DNA of 64,000 nt from Sva-07 sp963716095. GTDB taxonomy: Bacteria; Actinomycetota; Acidimicrobiia; Acidimicrobiales; Ilumatobacteraceae. This document shows positions 43,447-52,942 of this stretch, one piece after another; the first letter of the stretch is position 1; every line of letters begins with the position of its first letter. Location: contig CAVQSV010000005.1 of assembly GCA_963716095.1 (NCBI GenBank), positions 186,001 through 250,000 of the forward strand, in the 5' to 3' direction. The translations under genes were made by a program, and so were the position numbers. The notes below the pieces were generated by a model. That model was given only the letters and a program-made list of their open reading frames with translations. It made no database searches and was not told the DNA's origin.

Positions 43447-45032
43447 CTACTTGACGTCCGCGATCATCAGCGGCGGGGTCTTGATGTGGGTGATCGTGGG
43501 GGAGCGGCCGACCGTGTCGGAGGCGATCTCGAAGGCGTCGTTCATCGTCGAGGCGGGTGTGAAGCCGAGCTTGCGAACGGTCGGCGCATCGCCGCCGACG
43601 ATGATGACCTTTCCGACGTGCTTGAGCGCGTGACTGCCCCAGTACCACATGTAGAACGGGTGCACGCCGTGATAGGCGTTGGTCGTGCGGTAGAGGTGGC
43701 GATACCAGTCGTCCTCGGCGTACTGCTGCTCCCACTTCTGCGACATCACGTGGGGGTCCAACGTGTCGGCGAGGACCTCTTCGAAGAAGTCGATGTAGCT
43801 CGGGTGGTGGACCGGGTGGAACTCGTTGGGTGTCGGGTGGGTGAGGATCACCACGCCGCCCTCGCGTACGAGCGGCTTGCCGCGGTACAGATTGAAGAAG
43901 TAGCCGAGTCCGGTGCACATCACCAGGATCGGGTTCATGACCGAGTGCACGTTGTAGGGGCAGATGTACGGGATCCCCATCGTGAGGATGTCGGTCTGGC
44001 CCTCGACTTCGACGAGTTGCTGGTCGTAGACGTTCTGCGTGGTGACCTTGTGAACGGCTTCGACTTCACCACACTGGATGCTGGTCATCTGGTGTGGCGC
44101 TTCGATGCCGTGGAAGATCTTGCGCGCCAGGCGGGGCGGTGTCTTGGCGAGCGACTTGGCCGAACCGAGATACAGCGCACGGTCCTTGGCGTTCCACTCC
44201 CACTCTCGCTTCGAGAGGAACTCGAACGGCTGCGGGAACGTGTCGGTGTTGAGCGTGGTCTCGATCTGGAAGACCTTCGGACCGTTGTCGCGCATGACCT
44301 TGCCCATCCGCCACGTGCTCTTGTGGAGCTCGGAGGCGTGCTGGTCCATGAACGAGTGCGATGCCTCCATCGTGGTGGGGTTGTGGTGGTGGCGCAGCGA
44401 GCGATAGCTGGCGAGGCCGACTGCGGTCGACTTCCATCCGCCGTCCATCGCGACGAGGTTGATGTTGACGTAGACCAGCAGGTCGCTCTCGGCGGCTCGC
44501 TTGTTGATCTCGATCTCTTCGCCCTGGTCGGTCGTGCCGAGGAACGCAAGGTTGTCGGGGTCCTCGGCGTCGTGTTGGTACAGCAGCCCGCGGGTTCGAA
44601 CGCGTCGTACACCCGGTCGCCGAGGGCGTGACGGAGTTCGAACTCGTGCATCCGGCGGTGCAGGGCGAGCGCCGCGACGATGTGGACGTCATCGACGCCG
44701 GCGTCGGCCGCCATCGTGAGTACCTGTTCGATGATCCGTTGGCGCAGGTCGGGGCGCTGCATCTTCGGCAGTGGAAGGCTGACGTCGTCGAATGCAATCG
44801 TCAGCTTCATGCCGGGGAACAGCAGCGTCGGCAGCGGGTCCATGTCGATCGGGTTGAGCAGCGAGGCGCGGATCGCGCCGTCGATGTCGTCGATCGCCTC
44901 GTGGGGTTCGGGCGCGTAGATCACCCGGCTGCGGTCGGCAGGCAGCTTCTCGAGTCGGAACCCCTCGCCATGCCAGAACAGGGTGGGCGGGGTCGACTTG
45001 TCGACGTCCAGTACGAATCCGGGGCGGGGCAT
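43447..45032 (-). CDS. LarA-like (DUF2088, nickel-pincer racemase family) protein (frameshifted)
   Basis: About 528 residues. The first part has KLTIAFDDVSLPLPKMQRPDLRQRIIEQVLTMAADAGVDDVHIVAALALHRRMHEFELRHALG, the N-terminal LarA/DUF2088 pattern. Further on are NINLVAMDGGWKSTAVGLASYRSLRHHH, with a Lys and clustered His where LarA anchors and uses its nickel-pincer nucleotide, and C-terminal VGKVIIVGGDAPTVRKLGFTP. The frame breaks near 44592 at a CCCGCGGG run. LarA racemises lactate; homologues act on other 2-hydroxy acids. No larB/C/E genes are visible here. TGATG overlap with the dehydrogenase gene. A role on a long-chain hydroxy acid is inference. Confidence 0.78.
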
Positions 45033-46253
45033 CAGGAGTCTTCCTTGCGCAGGTCGAAGGCAATTTTCCGTGGCGCCGCGGCGGCCGGCGGTGGCCGCGT
45101 GGGCAATGGCGTCGACGTGGTCGGACAGGGGATAGGTGGCCGAGAGCAGGCGCTCGGCTCGCAGCTCGTTGGCGGTCTCGATGGCGAGCTCGAACGTGCG
45201 GGCGGTGCGGCCGTCGGGCAGCTGTTCGGTGCCGTAGGTGTACGCGCCCTTCAACTCGGTTTCGCGGTGCCAGAGCCCGGTGAGGTCGAGCGTCACATCG
45301 GCGGGCATGCCGAGCAGGACGACTCGTCCGCGTGGGCGGGTGATGCGCAAGCAGTCGGCGACGGTGGCGCTGGTGCCGACGGCGTCGATCGTGACGTGGG
45401 CCCCGGACGACAGGTGATCGCCGACCATGTGGCAGCCGGCGGCTCGTCGAACCGCTCGTGGAAGCTCGTCGGGGGCGACGACGACGTCGGCGCCGAACTC
45501 CTTGGCGAACTGGCGCTGGTGCGGGTAGCGGGCGCCGACGATGATCCGAACCTCGGGCACGTAGCGACGCAGACCTGCGATGGCTGCGAGGCCCATCGTG
45601 CCGGCACCGAGCACGGCGACGATCGCAGGCGTCGATGCGTCCTGCCGTGCGGCGACGACCGGCGCGGCCAGCAGCGCGGCATGGATGCCGCCGGCGAAGG
45701 GTTCGACGAGGACGGCACGCTCGTCGGGCATGTCGTCGGAGATGCGGTGGAGCTGCGACTCGTGGGCGACGAACTCGGGGGCCCAGCCGCCGCCGGTGGA
45801 ACAGCAGAAGCCGGTCTGGATGCCGGGCTCGAGTTCACCGGTCGCGAGATGGGCGTAGTCGTCGCCGTCGCCGGGCGCGGCGCCGTCGAATGGCGGAGCG
45901 AACCCTCGGGCTTCGTGGCCGAGCACGGGTTCGAGGATCACGCGGGTGCCGTCGTCGAGTTCGCCGACGACCTCGTGGCCGGGAACGAACGGGAACGAGA
46001 CCCAGTCCTCGAAGTACAGCGAGGCGTGACCTTCGACGAGCGAGAGGTCGGAGCCGCAGATACCGGCGAGTCGGGTGTGCACCCGATGCCAGCCCGGCCC
46101 AGGCAGTTCGGGCTCGTCGACGTAGGTGTACTCGAGCGGTCCGAGCTTGGTCGCGGTCACCGGCGAGATCGCCGAGGCGATGCGCGCCATGCCGACGGGG
46201 ATCGAACGGACACGGAGGTACGCGACACCGTGAGATCCGTGCAGGGCCTTCAT
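45032..46253 (-). CDS. Zinc-dependent alcohol dehydrogenase (MDR) (frameshifted at 3' end)
   Basis: About 406 residues. Features of the GroES-like domain: GPGWHRVHTRLAGICGSDLSLVEGHASLYF (Cys ligand, GxC.SDL), FPFVPGHEVVGELDDGTRVILEPVLG (GHE). The Rossmann domain has VAVLGAGTMGLAAIAGLRRY (GAGTMG), HVTIDAVGTSATVADCLRITRPRGRVVLLGMP. The structural-zinc Cys cluster (CxxCxxC) is reduced. The last part shifts frame near 45068 and ends KIAFDLRKEDS. Coupled by ATGA to FAR-HAD upstream and TGATG to the LarA-like gene downstream. It could interconvert a fatty aldehyde/alcohol or a hydroxy acid/keto acid. Confidence 0.82.
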
Positions 46254-48607
46254 GCTCGGGCTCCGAACTTCTGGCGGCGTTGACGTTCGGACAGCAGCGG
46301 CCCGATCGGGAGTCGTGGCCGAGGGCCGCCGGGCGACTTGCTCCAGTGCTCGACCAGCCAGCCGCGCTTGCGGGCGATCGCCGCCAGTCGGGTTTCGGGG
46401 TTGACAGCGACCGGGAAGCCGACCGCCTCGAACAGCGGGAGATCGGACGACGAGTCGGCGTACGCCACGCACTCGTCGAGATCGAATCCCTCGGCGTCGC
46501 AGTAGTCGGAGAGGATCTGCGCGCGGGCCTCACCGGTCGGCGGAACCGTGTGCATCTCGCCGGAGTAGGTGTTGTTCGGGAGGATCGACATCTCCGCGGC
46601 GACGATCTCGTCGAACAGCGGTCGCAAGCCCTCGACGTTGAAGCTCAGCGCACCGGTGATCAGGATCGTGCGATGCCCGAGGGCCCGGTGCTGGCGGACC
46701 CGTCGCATCCCCTCGGGGAACGACTTGGTCATGATGATCTGGCCGAACATCTCGCGGGCGTCGGCCTCGATCTGCTCGACCGGTGCGCCTTCGTAGCGGC
46801 GGTAGAAGTAGCGAAGGAAGTCGCTTCGGTCGGTACGGTCGAGCTTCAACAGCCCTGGTCCCTCGACGAGGGTGCGCAGGACGTAGCGGATGCGCTCCGG
46901 CGTGTCGAGACGCCGGGTGGCGAGCCACGAGTAGCTCTCGACGACGTTCGACGAGATCAGCGTGTTCTCGAGGTCGAACGCAACGACCTGGCGCTTCGGG
47001 TCGAGCACCTGCTTGCGCAGCCGACCCATTCGGTCGGTCGACGGCGATGCGCCCGGTGTCGTCTTGACGCGGGCGTGCTTGACGATCGAGGGCAGGTGGA
47101 CCGTGCGGATGTAGGTCGGCCAGTCGACCGAACGCGGGTCGAAGTTGAACGACCGCGCGGTCGTCGTCGTCGAGTTCGCCCCACGTGAGCATGAGGTTGT
47201 CGACCTGGTAGATCGCCTCGCACTCGGTGTAGAGCCCGTACAGCTCGACGTAGGTGAGCGCCCGGTCGACCTCGGCGCGCTTGGTCTCGATCTGCGCCGA
47301 CCACTCGGCCTGGCGACCCCGCAGCGGAAGGTTCTGGAGGAGCTTCTCGCCGGCACCGAGCACCGTCTTGGCACGATTGAGCTGGCCCTGGACGCGACCG
47401 CGTCCGGGGAAGCGGAACTCGGGGACCACGATCGGCTGGCCCTTGCTGTCGTAGATCGGGTTCTCGAGGAACCAGCCGCTGACGTTGTCGACGAGTGCCT
47501 GGTACTTCAGCGGGTTGATGCCACCGGAGGCCACCTGGGTGATCTCGGGTGCGCGTTCGGGGCCGAGCGCAGCCACGGCGATGATCGCGGCGACGACGAT
47601 GTCGACCGGGATGACGTCGACGGTGCCCTTCGGGGACACCGGGGAACTCGTTGAGGAGGCCGCGGGCGTAGGAGATCAGCACGGGCTCGGCCATGCGGAA
47701 GCCGCGGATCCAGCCGGGCTTGGGTTCGGCGAGCGCCGATTCGATGATCGATGGCCGCACGATCGACACGGGCACGTCGCCCTTGACGTCGGTGAGCGCC
47801 TGCTCGCCGAGTGCCTTGGTGAAGGCATAGGCGTCGGGCCAGCCGACGCTCGCGGCCCGGGCACGTCCGGCTTCGACGAGTTGGTCCTTCACCCACTTCT
47901 CGCGGAGCTGTTCGGTCTTCGACGCGAGGGCGGGAGCGCCGGCGGCGCCGAGTTCGGTGCGGGCCTCCTTGCGGAAGCGCTCGAGGTTCTCCGTGCTGCG
48001 GCTGGCTGCGTCGGCGTCGGAGCGCAGCCGGCGGCTCGAGGCCACCTCCCGGCGCCAGTCGATACCGATGTCGAACGGGCCGTCGCTCACCAGCTGCTCG
48101 GGGGCGTTGCCGCGTCGGTTGCCTGCCACGTAGCACGTCGAGACCGACACGAGATGTGGCGTGATTCCCATCTCGTTGCAGAGGTCGGCGATGCGAGACG
48201 GCCCGAGCAGGTTGATCTCGACGGCCGAGTCGAGCGGCGAATCGAACGAGACCGCTGCCGCCGAGTGGATCACGGTGTCGCAGCTCGCAAGGATCGCTCG
48301 GTCGGCGTCGTTCAGTCCGAGGCCGTCGCGGGTGACGTCGCCGGCGATCGTCGGACACACGCGCGGTGACGTCGGCGAAGTCGGTGCCGTGCTCCTTGCA
48401 CTCTGCGCGCAGCCGGTCGAATGCGTCGTTCTTGAAGATCTCACGTTCGGTGCGCCGTGCCGCCTTGGTCCGTTGGCCGTCGCGCACGAGGAGCACGATC
48501 TCGCAGTCGGGGACCGATCGCAGGAGCCGTTCGACCAGGGCGGTGCCGACGAACCCGGTTGCGCCGGTGATGGCGATCCGTTTCCCCGCGAGCTCTTCGG
48601 CGATCAC
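46250..48607 (-). CDS. Fatty acyl-CoA reductase fused to a HAD-IB phosphatase-like domain (frameshifted)
   Basis: About 785 residues. N-terminal NAD-binding_4 domain: AGKRIAITGATGFVGTALVERLL, VIHSAAAVSFDSPLD, and YxxxK in DAYAFTKALGEQALTD; IVRPSIIESALAEPKPGWI and the C-terminal sterile-type segment (YQALVDNVSGWFLENPIYD) are typical of fatty acyl-CoA reductases forming fatty alcohol or aldehyde. The last 270 residues are HAD-IB-like: VVAFDLENTLISSNVVESYSW (motif I DLENT, not DxDxT), ILITGALSFNVEGL and YADSSSDLPLFEAVG. Frames change near 48360, 47650 and 47155. GTG 48607 has GAAAGG seven bases upstream. First gene of the operon, preceded by palindromic operators. The same domain types occur in the myxobacterial ether-lipid protein ElbD. 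Confidence 0.8.
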
Positions 48608-48630
48608 AGTTGACCTTTCTAGCACGATCG

Positions 48631-48646
48631 TCTACCAATTGGTAGA
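48631..48646. promoter_or_regulatory. Palindromic operator upstream of FAR-HAD
   Basis: TCTACCAATTGGTAGA is a perfect 16-bp palindrome, AT-rich in GC-rich DNA, 23 nt upstream of the FAR-HAD start codon and between it and the divergent TetR gene. A likely TetR-family operator. Confidence 0.65.
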
Positions 48647-48678
48647 GAGATGCGCCGCGAGTCCCGACCCCCTCCCGT

Positions 48679-48723
48679 TCTCGTGAACAACTTCGCCTCT
48701 CAGAGGTGGAACTGTTCACGAGA
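48679..48723. promoter_or_regulatory. Inverted repeat before the TetR gene (second operator or hairpin)
   Basis: Arms TCTCGTGAACA (48679-48689) and TGTTCACGAGA (48713-48723) are perfect inverse complements with a smaller CCTC/GAGG stem inside. Located 17 nt before the TetR start codon; could bind the regulator or form an mRNA hairpin. Confidence 0.5.
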
Positions 48724-48740
48724 AGGCTGGCGAGGTCGTC

Positions 48741-49335
48741 GTGGGTGAGCGGTCGACTCGCGACCGGATCCTGACCATGGCGCTCGACCTCTTCGGCACG
48801 CGCGGCGTCGACGCGGTGTCGCTCGACGAGATCGCCCGCACGGTCGGCGTGCGCAAGCAGACGGTGCTGTACTGGTTCGAGTCGAAGGACGTCCTCGTCG
48901 ACGAGGTGTTGGCGGTCGCCGCCGACGAACTGGTCGTCGTGATCGACGCAGCACTCCGTGCAGCGCCCGACGACCCACTCGACCGGATCGACGCCGTCGT
49001 GCGAGCGGTGTTCCGGCCGGCGGTGCGCCGGCCCGCCCTGCTCGGGCTGATTCGCGAGGTCAGTCGCCTCGACACCGATCACGCCGAACGCCTTCGGCGG
49101 CGTCTCGCTCCGCTCGTCGAACGAGCCGTGGGGTACCTCGGCTCGGAGATGGACTCGGGACGGCTCCGTCGAGGCGACCCACGGCTCGTCGCTGCGCTGG
49201 GCTACGCCACGCTGACCGGTATCGCCACCGAACCCGAAGCGCTCCGAGCGGTCGGGCTGGGAAGCCGACGCGGTCGGGCTCCGCCGCCTTCGCGACGAAC
49301 TCCGCGGCTTCCTTCGCGCCGCGCTGGCTCCGTAG
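48741..49335 (+). CDS. TetR-family transcriptional regulator (frameshifted near 3' end)
   Basis: About 197 residues. DNA-binding domain: ERSTRDRILTMALDLFGTRGVDAVSLDEIARTVGVRKQTVLYWFESKDVLVDEVLA (helix-turn-helix, TVLYWFESKDxL). The C-terminal helices contain RPALLGLIREVSRLDTDHAERLRRRLAPLVERAVGYL. Near 49250 (GGGCTGGG) the frame shifts; GWEADAVGLRRLRDELRGFLRAALAP continues to the TAG at 49335. Divergent from the FAR-HAD operon with two symmetric sites between, so it probably controls it in response to a lipid-like ligand. Confidence 0.85.
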
Positions 49336-49370
49336 AGCCGTGACGCCGTGGCGTCGGCGCCTCGCCGACC

Positions 49371-49694
49371 TCAGCTCGCGAGGATCTTGGCCTTCTCGGT
49401 GTTGAACTCGGCGTCGGTCAGCACGCCGTCCGCGTGCAGGGCCGCGAGTTCCTTCAGTTGTTCGACCGTCGACATCGTCGGCGCGGCAGCGGGCGCTGGA
49501 GCGGGGGGCGCCTCCATCACCGGCTGCGCGTACTGCTGCGGCGCGTACTGCTGCTGCTCGTAGGCCTGAGCTTCGGCCTGGGTCTGGTATCTGCGGTCCT
49601 GCCGGCGTCGTACGCGGCCGGATACCGCAGTGGCGGTTCCGGCCACGACGGCGGTGCCGACTGCAGCTCGCATGAGGGGTCGTCGTCGCAACAT
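49371..49694 (-). CDS. SHOCT-domain protein with hydrophobic N-terminus
   Basis: 107 residues. A short hydrophobic segment near the N-terminus (MRAAVGTAVVAGTATAV), a basic stretch (GRVRRRQDRRYQ), a Gln/Tyr/Pro/Ala-rich linker, and a C-terminal SHOCT domain (VEQLKELAALHADGVLTDAEFNTEKAKIL). SHOCT modules are short helical oligomerisation segments. Its N-terminal half resembles the small protein encoded at 50847-50993. It follows a DUF6325 gene on the same strand, mirroring the opposite pair. Confidence 0.82.
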   Translation of the reverse strand: MLRRRPLMRAAVGTAVVAGTATAVSGRVRRRQDRRYQTQAEAQAYEQQQYAPQQYAQPVMEAPPAPAPAAAPTMSTVEQLKELAALHADGVLTDAEFNTEKAKILAS

Positions 49695-49709
49695 GTGTCT
49701 CTCGCTTTC

Positions 49710-50130
49710 TCAGCCGGCGTCTGCCAGCACGGATTTCACTTCATCGGCGATGTCGGTTGGGATGCGCCCACCTTCGATCAACACCCCGCCCGCCCGCTGC
49801 ACCGCATCGCCGAACGGCGCGGCCCAGAGGTCCTCCCACACGATGAGGAGCACCGATGAGCCGTCGGCGATCGACTCCGCTGCATGGTCGATGTCGTCGG
49901 GTCCGATCACGCCGCCGACGCTGCCTTCGATCGCGGCGAATGCGTTGAGGTGTTCGTGTTCGTCGACCTCGAGCACGACGACGCTGCCGTCGTCGCCCTT
50001 GGCGGCGAACACCAGGTCGACGATGCGGATGAGTCCTGCATCGACCAGCGATGCCGAGGCCAGGGGCGATCTCGCCCGAGAAGTTGTTCTCGGGAAAGCC
50101 GACGATGATGTATTCCAGCGACGCAGTCAT
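49710..50130 (-). CDS. DUF6325 (DUF1269-like) family protein (frameshifted)
   Basis: About 139 residues when rejoined. The N-terminus TASLEYIIVGFPENNFSGEIAPGL is in one frame. After a break near 50065, DLVFAAKGDDGSVVVLEVDEHEHLNAF continues, then IGPDDIDHAAESIADGSSVLLIVWEDLWAAPFGDAVQRAGGVLIEGGRIP. The VWEDLWAAPF block and the phrase RIP are shared with the paralogue at 50398-50850. Possible membrane-associated stress-type proteins; no biochemical function known. Divergent from its paralogue across 267 bp. Confidence 0.75.
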
Positions 50131-50397
50131 GGATCCTCCGTGTGAGGGGCTTGGGCTCGGTGTCACCGTCGACGACGGCCACCGGGCAAAGAGTAGGACA
50201 CGTTGGCGGAACCGACCTCCCCCACATTGGACGATCCGGCGTGCAGCAGCGTCGATCGGTGGTCGGGTGAATCTCGTCCTCGCGTCGATCTCGCCCTCTC
50301 GTACGTAATGGGCGATGACGCGACCGCCGGCAGGGCGCACGATGAATGCCAACAGTCCAATCGGCGATCAGTGCGCCAGACGTGCACAGGAGGAACA

Positions 50398-50850
50398 ATG
50401 AGCGAGAGCGAACTCGACGAGATGGGACCGGTCGACTACCTCGTCGTCGAATTCCCGGCCGGGCAGGCCAACTTCAGAGGTGAGATGGCGGCTGAACTCG
50501 CCGTGCTGAGCGAGGCGGGGATCGTTCGGATCCTCGACCTGCTGATCCTGGTCAAGGACGCTGACGGCACGGTCGAGGCCCACGAGATCGACGAGTCCGA
50601 CGAGGCCAACGAATTCGTCCAACTCGAGACGGAGATCGCAGAGATCCTTGCCGCCGACGACGTGGTCCACCTCGCCGCGTCGATGGAACCGGGCACCGTC
50701 GCCGGCGTCATCGTGTGGGAGAACCTCTGGGCGGCCCCGTTCGCCTCAGCGGCGCGCCGTGCAGGCGGTCAACTGGTCGCCACCGGCCGTATCCCGATCC
50801 AAGCCATCGCTGCCTCGCTCGAGGCCGACGAACTCAACGAAGGAGAATGA
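50398..50850 (+). CDS. DUF6325 (DUF1269-like) family protein
   Basis: 150 residues, intact. MGPVDYLVVEFPAGQANFRGEMAAELAVLSEAGIVRILDLLILVKDADGTVEAHEID gives the family pattern, and AGVIVWENLWAAPFASAARRAGGQLVATGRIPIQAI the C-terminal block. An AGGAGGA Shine-Dalgarno lies just before the ATG. The following small gene overlaps its stop by 4 bp (ATGA). Paralogue of the gene at 49710-50130; the pair face away from each other. Function unknown. Confidence 0.82.
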   Translation: MSESELDEMGPVDYLVVEFPAGQANFRGEMAAELAVLSEAGIVRILDLLILVKDADGTVEAHEIDESDEANEFVQLETEIAEILAADDVVHLAASMEPGTVAGVIVWENLWAAPFASAARRAGGQLVATGRIPIQAIAASLEADELNEGE

Positions 50851-50993
50851 CCATGCCACTTCGACCCGTACGCAGAGCACGACGAGGCGTCATCGGCGCC
50901 CCGGTCGCCCGAACAGCCGCTGTCGTCGGTACCGCCGCAGTGGTGTCGAACGGTGTCAACCGTCGCCAAGACCGCCGACAAGGACGACGCTGA
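50847..50993 (+). CDS. Small hydrophobic/basic protein coupled to DUF6325
   Basis: 48 residues: an Arg-rich start (PLRPVRRARRGVIGA), a short hydrophobic stretch (ARTAAVVGTAAVVSNGV) and the tail NRRQDRRQGRR. It matches the N-terminal part of the SHOCT protein at 49371-49694 (AAVGTAVVAGTATAVSGRVRRRQDRR) but lacks the linker and SHOCT domain. Start codon inside the end of the DUF6325 gene (ATGA), with AGGAGA upstream. Probably a short membrane peptide. Confidence 0.6.
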   Translation: MTMPLRPVRRARRGVIGAPVARTAAVVGTAAVVSNGVNRRQDRRQGRR

Positions 50994-51069
50994 CGCGTCA
51001 CTCCTCGACCACGATCCGACCACCACGCCGCCGCACAACGGTGGCACGAATGAAACACGAAGGAATGAC

Positions 51070-52287
51070 ATGACCACTGAACCGACCCCATCGGGCGTGG
51101 ATACGACCATCGGCCCGCGTTGGCTACCCGGACTGATCGTCGTCCTGGCGACGCTGCTGGCGGTCGTGACCACGTTGACGACGTGGACGCGCTCGCAGGC
51201 CCTCGACACCGATCAGTGGGTCGAGACCAGCGGCGAACTCCTCAACGAACCCGAGGTCCAAGAGGCGCTTGCGGTCTTCCTCGCCGACGAGTTGTACAGC
51301 GAGGTCGACGTCGCCGGCGAGCTCGAGTCGCTCCTCCCGGACGACCTGTCACGGCTCGCTGGTCCACTTGCCGGAGCTCTCCGCGGACCGACCACCGACG
51401 GCATCGAGCAGATCATTGCGTCGAGCGCGTTCCAGACGGTCTGGCAGGAAGCGAATCGGACTGCCCACGAGGCGGCGGTTCGGATTCTTCGTGACGAGTC
51501 GACCCTCGACAGCGTTTCGACGTCGGACGGAGCCATCGTTCTCAACCTGAGCACCGCGGTGCGCAACCTCGGCGAAGCCGTGGGCATCCCCGATTCGGCG
51601 CTCGACAACCTCCCTGACGATGTCGGCCAGATCGTCATCCTCCAGTCCGATGAGCTCGCCGCCGCGCAGAACGCCGTCAAGGTCCTCGATTTCACGTCGT
51701 GGTTCCTCTTCGTCGTGGTCGTCGCGATGTACGTCGGAGCGGTGTACCTCGCCGCCGGCCGGCGGCGTCGGATGCTCCAGAACGTGGGGATCTCGCTGGT
51801 CGTCGGAGGCGCCATCCTCCTGCTCATCCGTCAAGTCGGCGTTCGTGCGTCCGTGAACACGTTCGTCGAGGATGCGACCAACAAGCCGCTCGCCGAACTC
51901 GTCGGCTCGGTGTTGACCGAGTTGCTCCGACAGATGGCCTGGACCGGGGTCGTCTACGGCCTGCTGATCATCGGATTCTCGATGCTGATCGGGCCGTACC
52001 GCTGGGCGATGACCTTGCGCCGTTGGGTCGCTGGCGTCGCCGACTCGACCGCTGCGCTCGTGGGAATCAGTATCGGAGCGGTGCTCCTGCTCCTCTGGTG
52101 GAGCCCCGCTCGTGCGTTCGACCGCTGGACGACTGCCTTGGTGCTGATCGGCCTCGTGATCGGAGGGATCTACACCCTGGTGTTGACCGGACGCCAGGAG
52201 TTGTTGGCCGCCGACGCCGACGCCGGACCGTCCGAGTCCGACCTGCAACTCGAGGAAGTGGAGCAGGTCAGCGAACCGACGTCGTGA
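51070..52287 (+). CDS. Multi-pass membrane protein of unknown function
   Basis: 405 residues. TM1 (about 20-40, PGLIVVLATLLAVVTTLTTW) is followed by an extracytoplasmic domain of about 160 residues opening with RSQALDTDQWVETSGELLNEPEVQEALAVFLADELY. A run of C-terminal membrane helices follows: WFLFVVVVAMYVGAVYLAA, ISLVVGGAILLLI, GVVYGLLIIGFSMLIG, ALVGISIGAVLLLLWW and ALVLIGLVIGGIYTLVL. Actinobacterial proteins of this layout occur with SHOCT and stress genes; no function is established. An AAGGAATGAC element lies just before the ATG. Confidence 0.7.
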   Translation: MTTEPTPSGVDTTIGPRWLPGLIVVLATLLAVVTTLTTWTRSQALDTDQWVETSGELLNEPEVQEALAVFLADELYSEVDVAGELESLLPDDLSRLAGPLAGALRGPTTDGIEQIIASSAFQTVWQEANRTAHEAAVRILRDESTLDSVSTSDGAIVLNLSTAVRNLGEAVGIPDSALDNLPDDVGQIVILQSDELAAAQNAVKVLDFTSWFLFVVVVAMYVGAVYLAAGRRRRMLQNVGISLVVGGAILLLIRQVGVRASVNTFVEDATNKPLAELVGSVLTELLRQMAWTGVVYGLLIIGFSMLIGPYRWAMTLRRWVAGVADSTAALVGISIGAVLLLLWWSPARAFDRWTTALVLIGLVIGGIYTLVLTGRQELLAADADAGPSESDLQLEEVEQVSEPTS

Positions 52288-52302
52288 TCCCCCGGCGCAC
52301 GA

Positions 52303-52806
52303 TCAGTCGTGCGCCAGGGCATCGACGGCGACGGTGACGGCGAGCAGCAGCACGATGTCCGCATCGGCCTGCATCTCGACGCCGTAGGTGTCGCGCACCC
52401 GAAACCACTTCTTGGAGACGTTGGCGACCCGATCGCCGTCGCACTCGATCTCGTACTCGTGGTCGACGATGTTGCCGTGGACCTTCAGGTCGTCGCCGTG
52501 TTCCACCTCGACGTGGAACCGGTCGCGAAACCCGACGATCGCCTTCTTGACCGTGGCTTCGCGTCCACCCACCTCGATCTTGATGGCGTCACGAACCGAG
52601 AGCTTGCGCTCCCGGATGGTGGCGACCCTGCTGGCGTGCAGGTCCTCCAGCGCCCAGGTGTCGCGCAGTCGGGCAACCTTGCCGTTCACCTTGAACTGTC
52701 GATCGCCGTTCTCGTCCTCGATCCAGTAGTCGTCGCCGACCGCCACCAGGCGTTGGCGCATCTTGAATCGCTTCGGCTGGTCATGGTGGTGTCGTCGGAG
52801 TGCCAC
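52303..52806 (-). CDS. LURP-one-related (Tubby-like fold) protein
   Basis: 167 residues. The LURP-one/YxjI pattern is clear: RFKMRQRLVAVGDDYWIEDENGDRQFKVNGKVARLRDTWALED, then ATIRERKLSVRDAIKIE, KKAIVGFRDRFHVEVEHGDDLKVHGNIVDHEYEIE and ANVSKKWFRVRDTYGVEM. These are membrane-tethering or phospholipid-binding beta-barrel proteins related to Tubby and scramblase. No transmembrane segment. GTG 52806 chosen; ATG at RFKMRQR is an alternative. Divergent from the PLDc_N/SHOCT gene. Confidence 0.88.
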   Translation of the reverse strand: MALRRHHHDQPKRFKMRQRLVAVGDDYWIEDENGDRQFKVNGKVARLRDTWALEDLHASRVATIRERKLSVRDAIKIEVGGREATVKKAIVGFRDRFHVEVEHGDDLKVHGNIVDHEYEIECDGDRVANVSKKWFRVRDTYGVEMQADADIVLLLAVTVAVDALAHD

Positions 52807-52942
52807 GTGCCCATCTTTCCAGCTGCCAGGGCGGCACGGGTCGTGCCCACCTCGAATCATCCGATGTGGGCGATGCGAGCCGCGCCCAACACGGCGTACG
52901 TTGAGTGCCTGGCTCACGACGATCCCTTGAAGGAGACCCGCA

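Noticed and set aside
52833..52848. Short GGCAC/GTGCC inverted repeat as a third copy of the long palindrome family
   Set aside because: Only five paired bases, no match beyond CACGGGTC, and located in a divergent promoter region.
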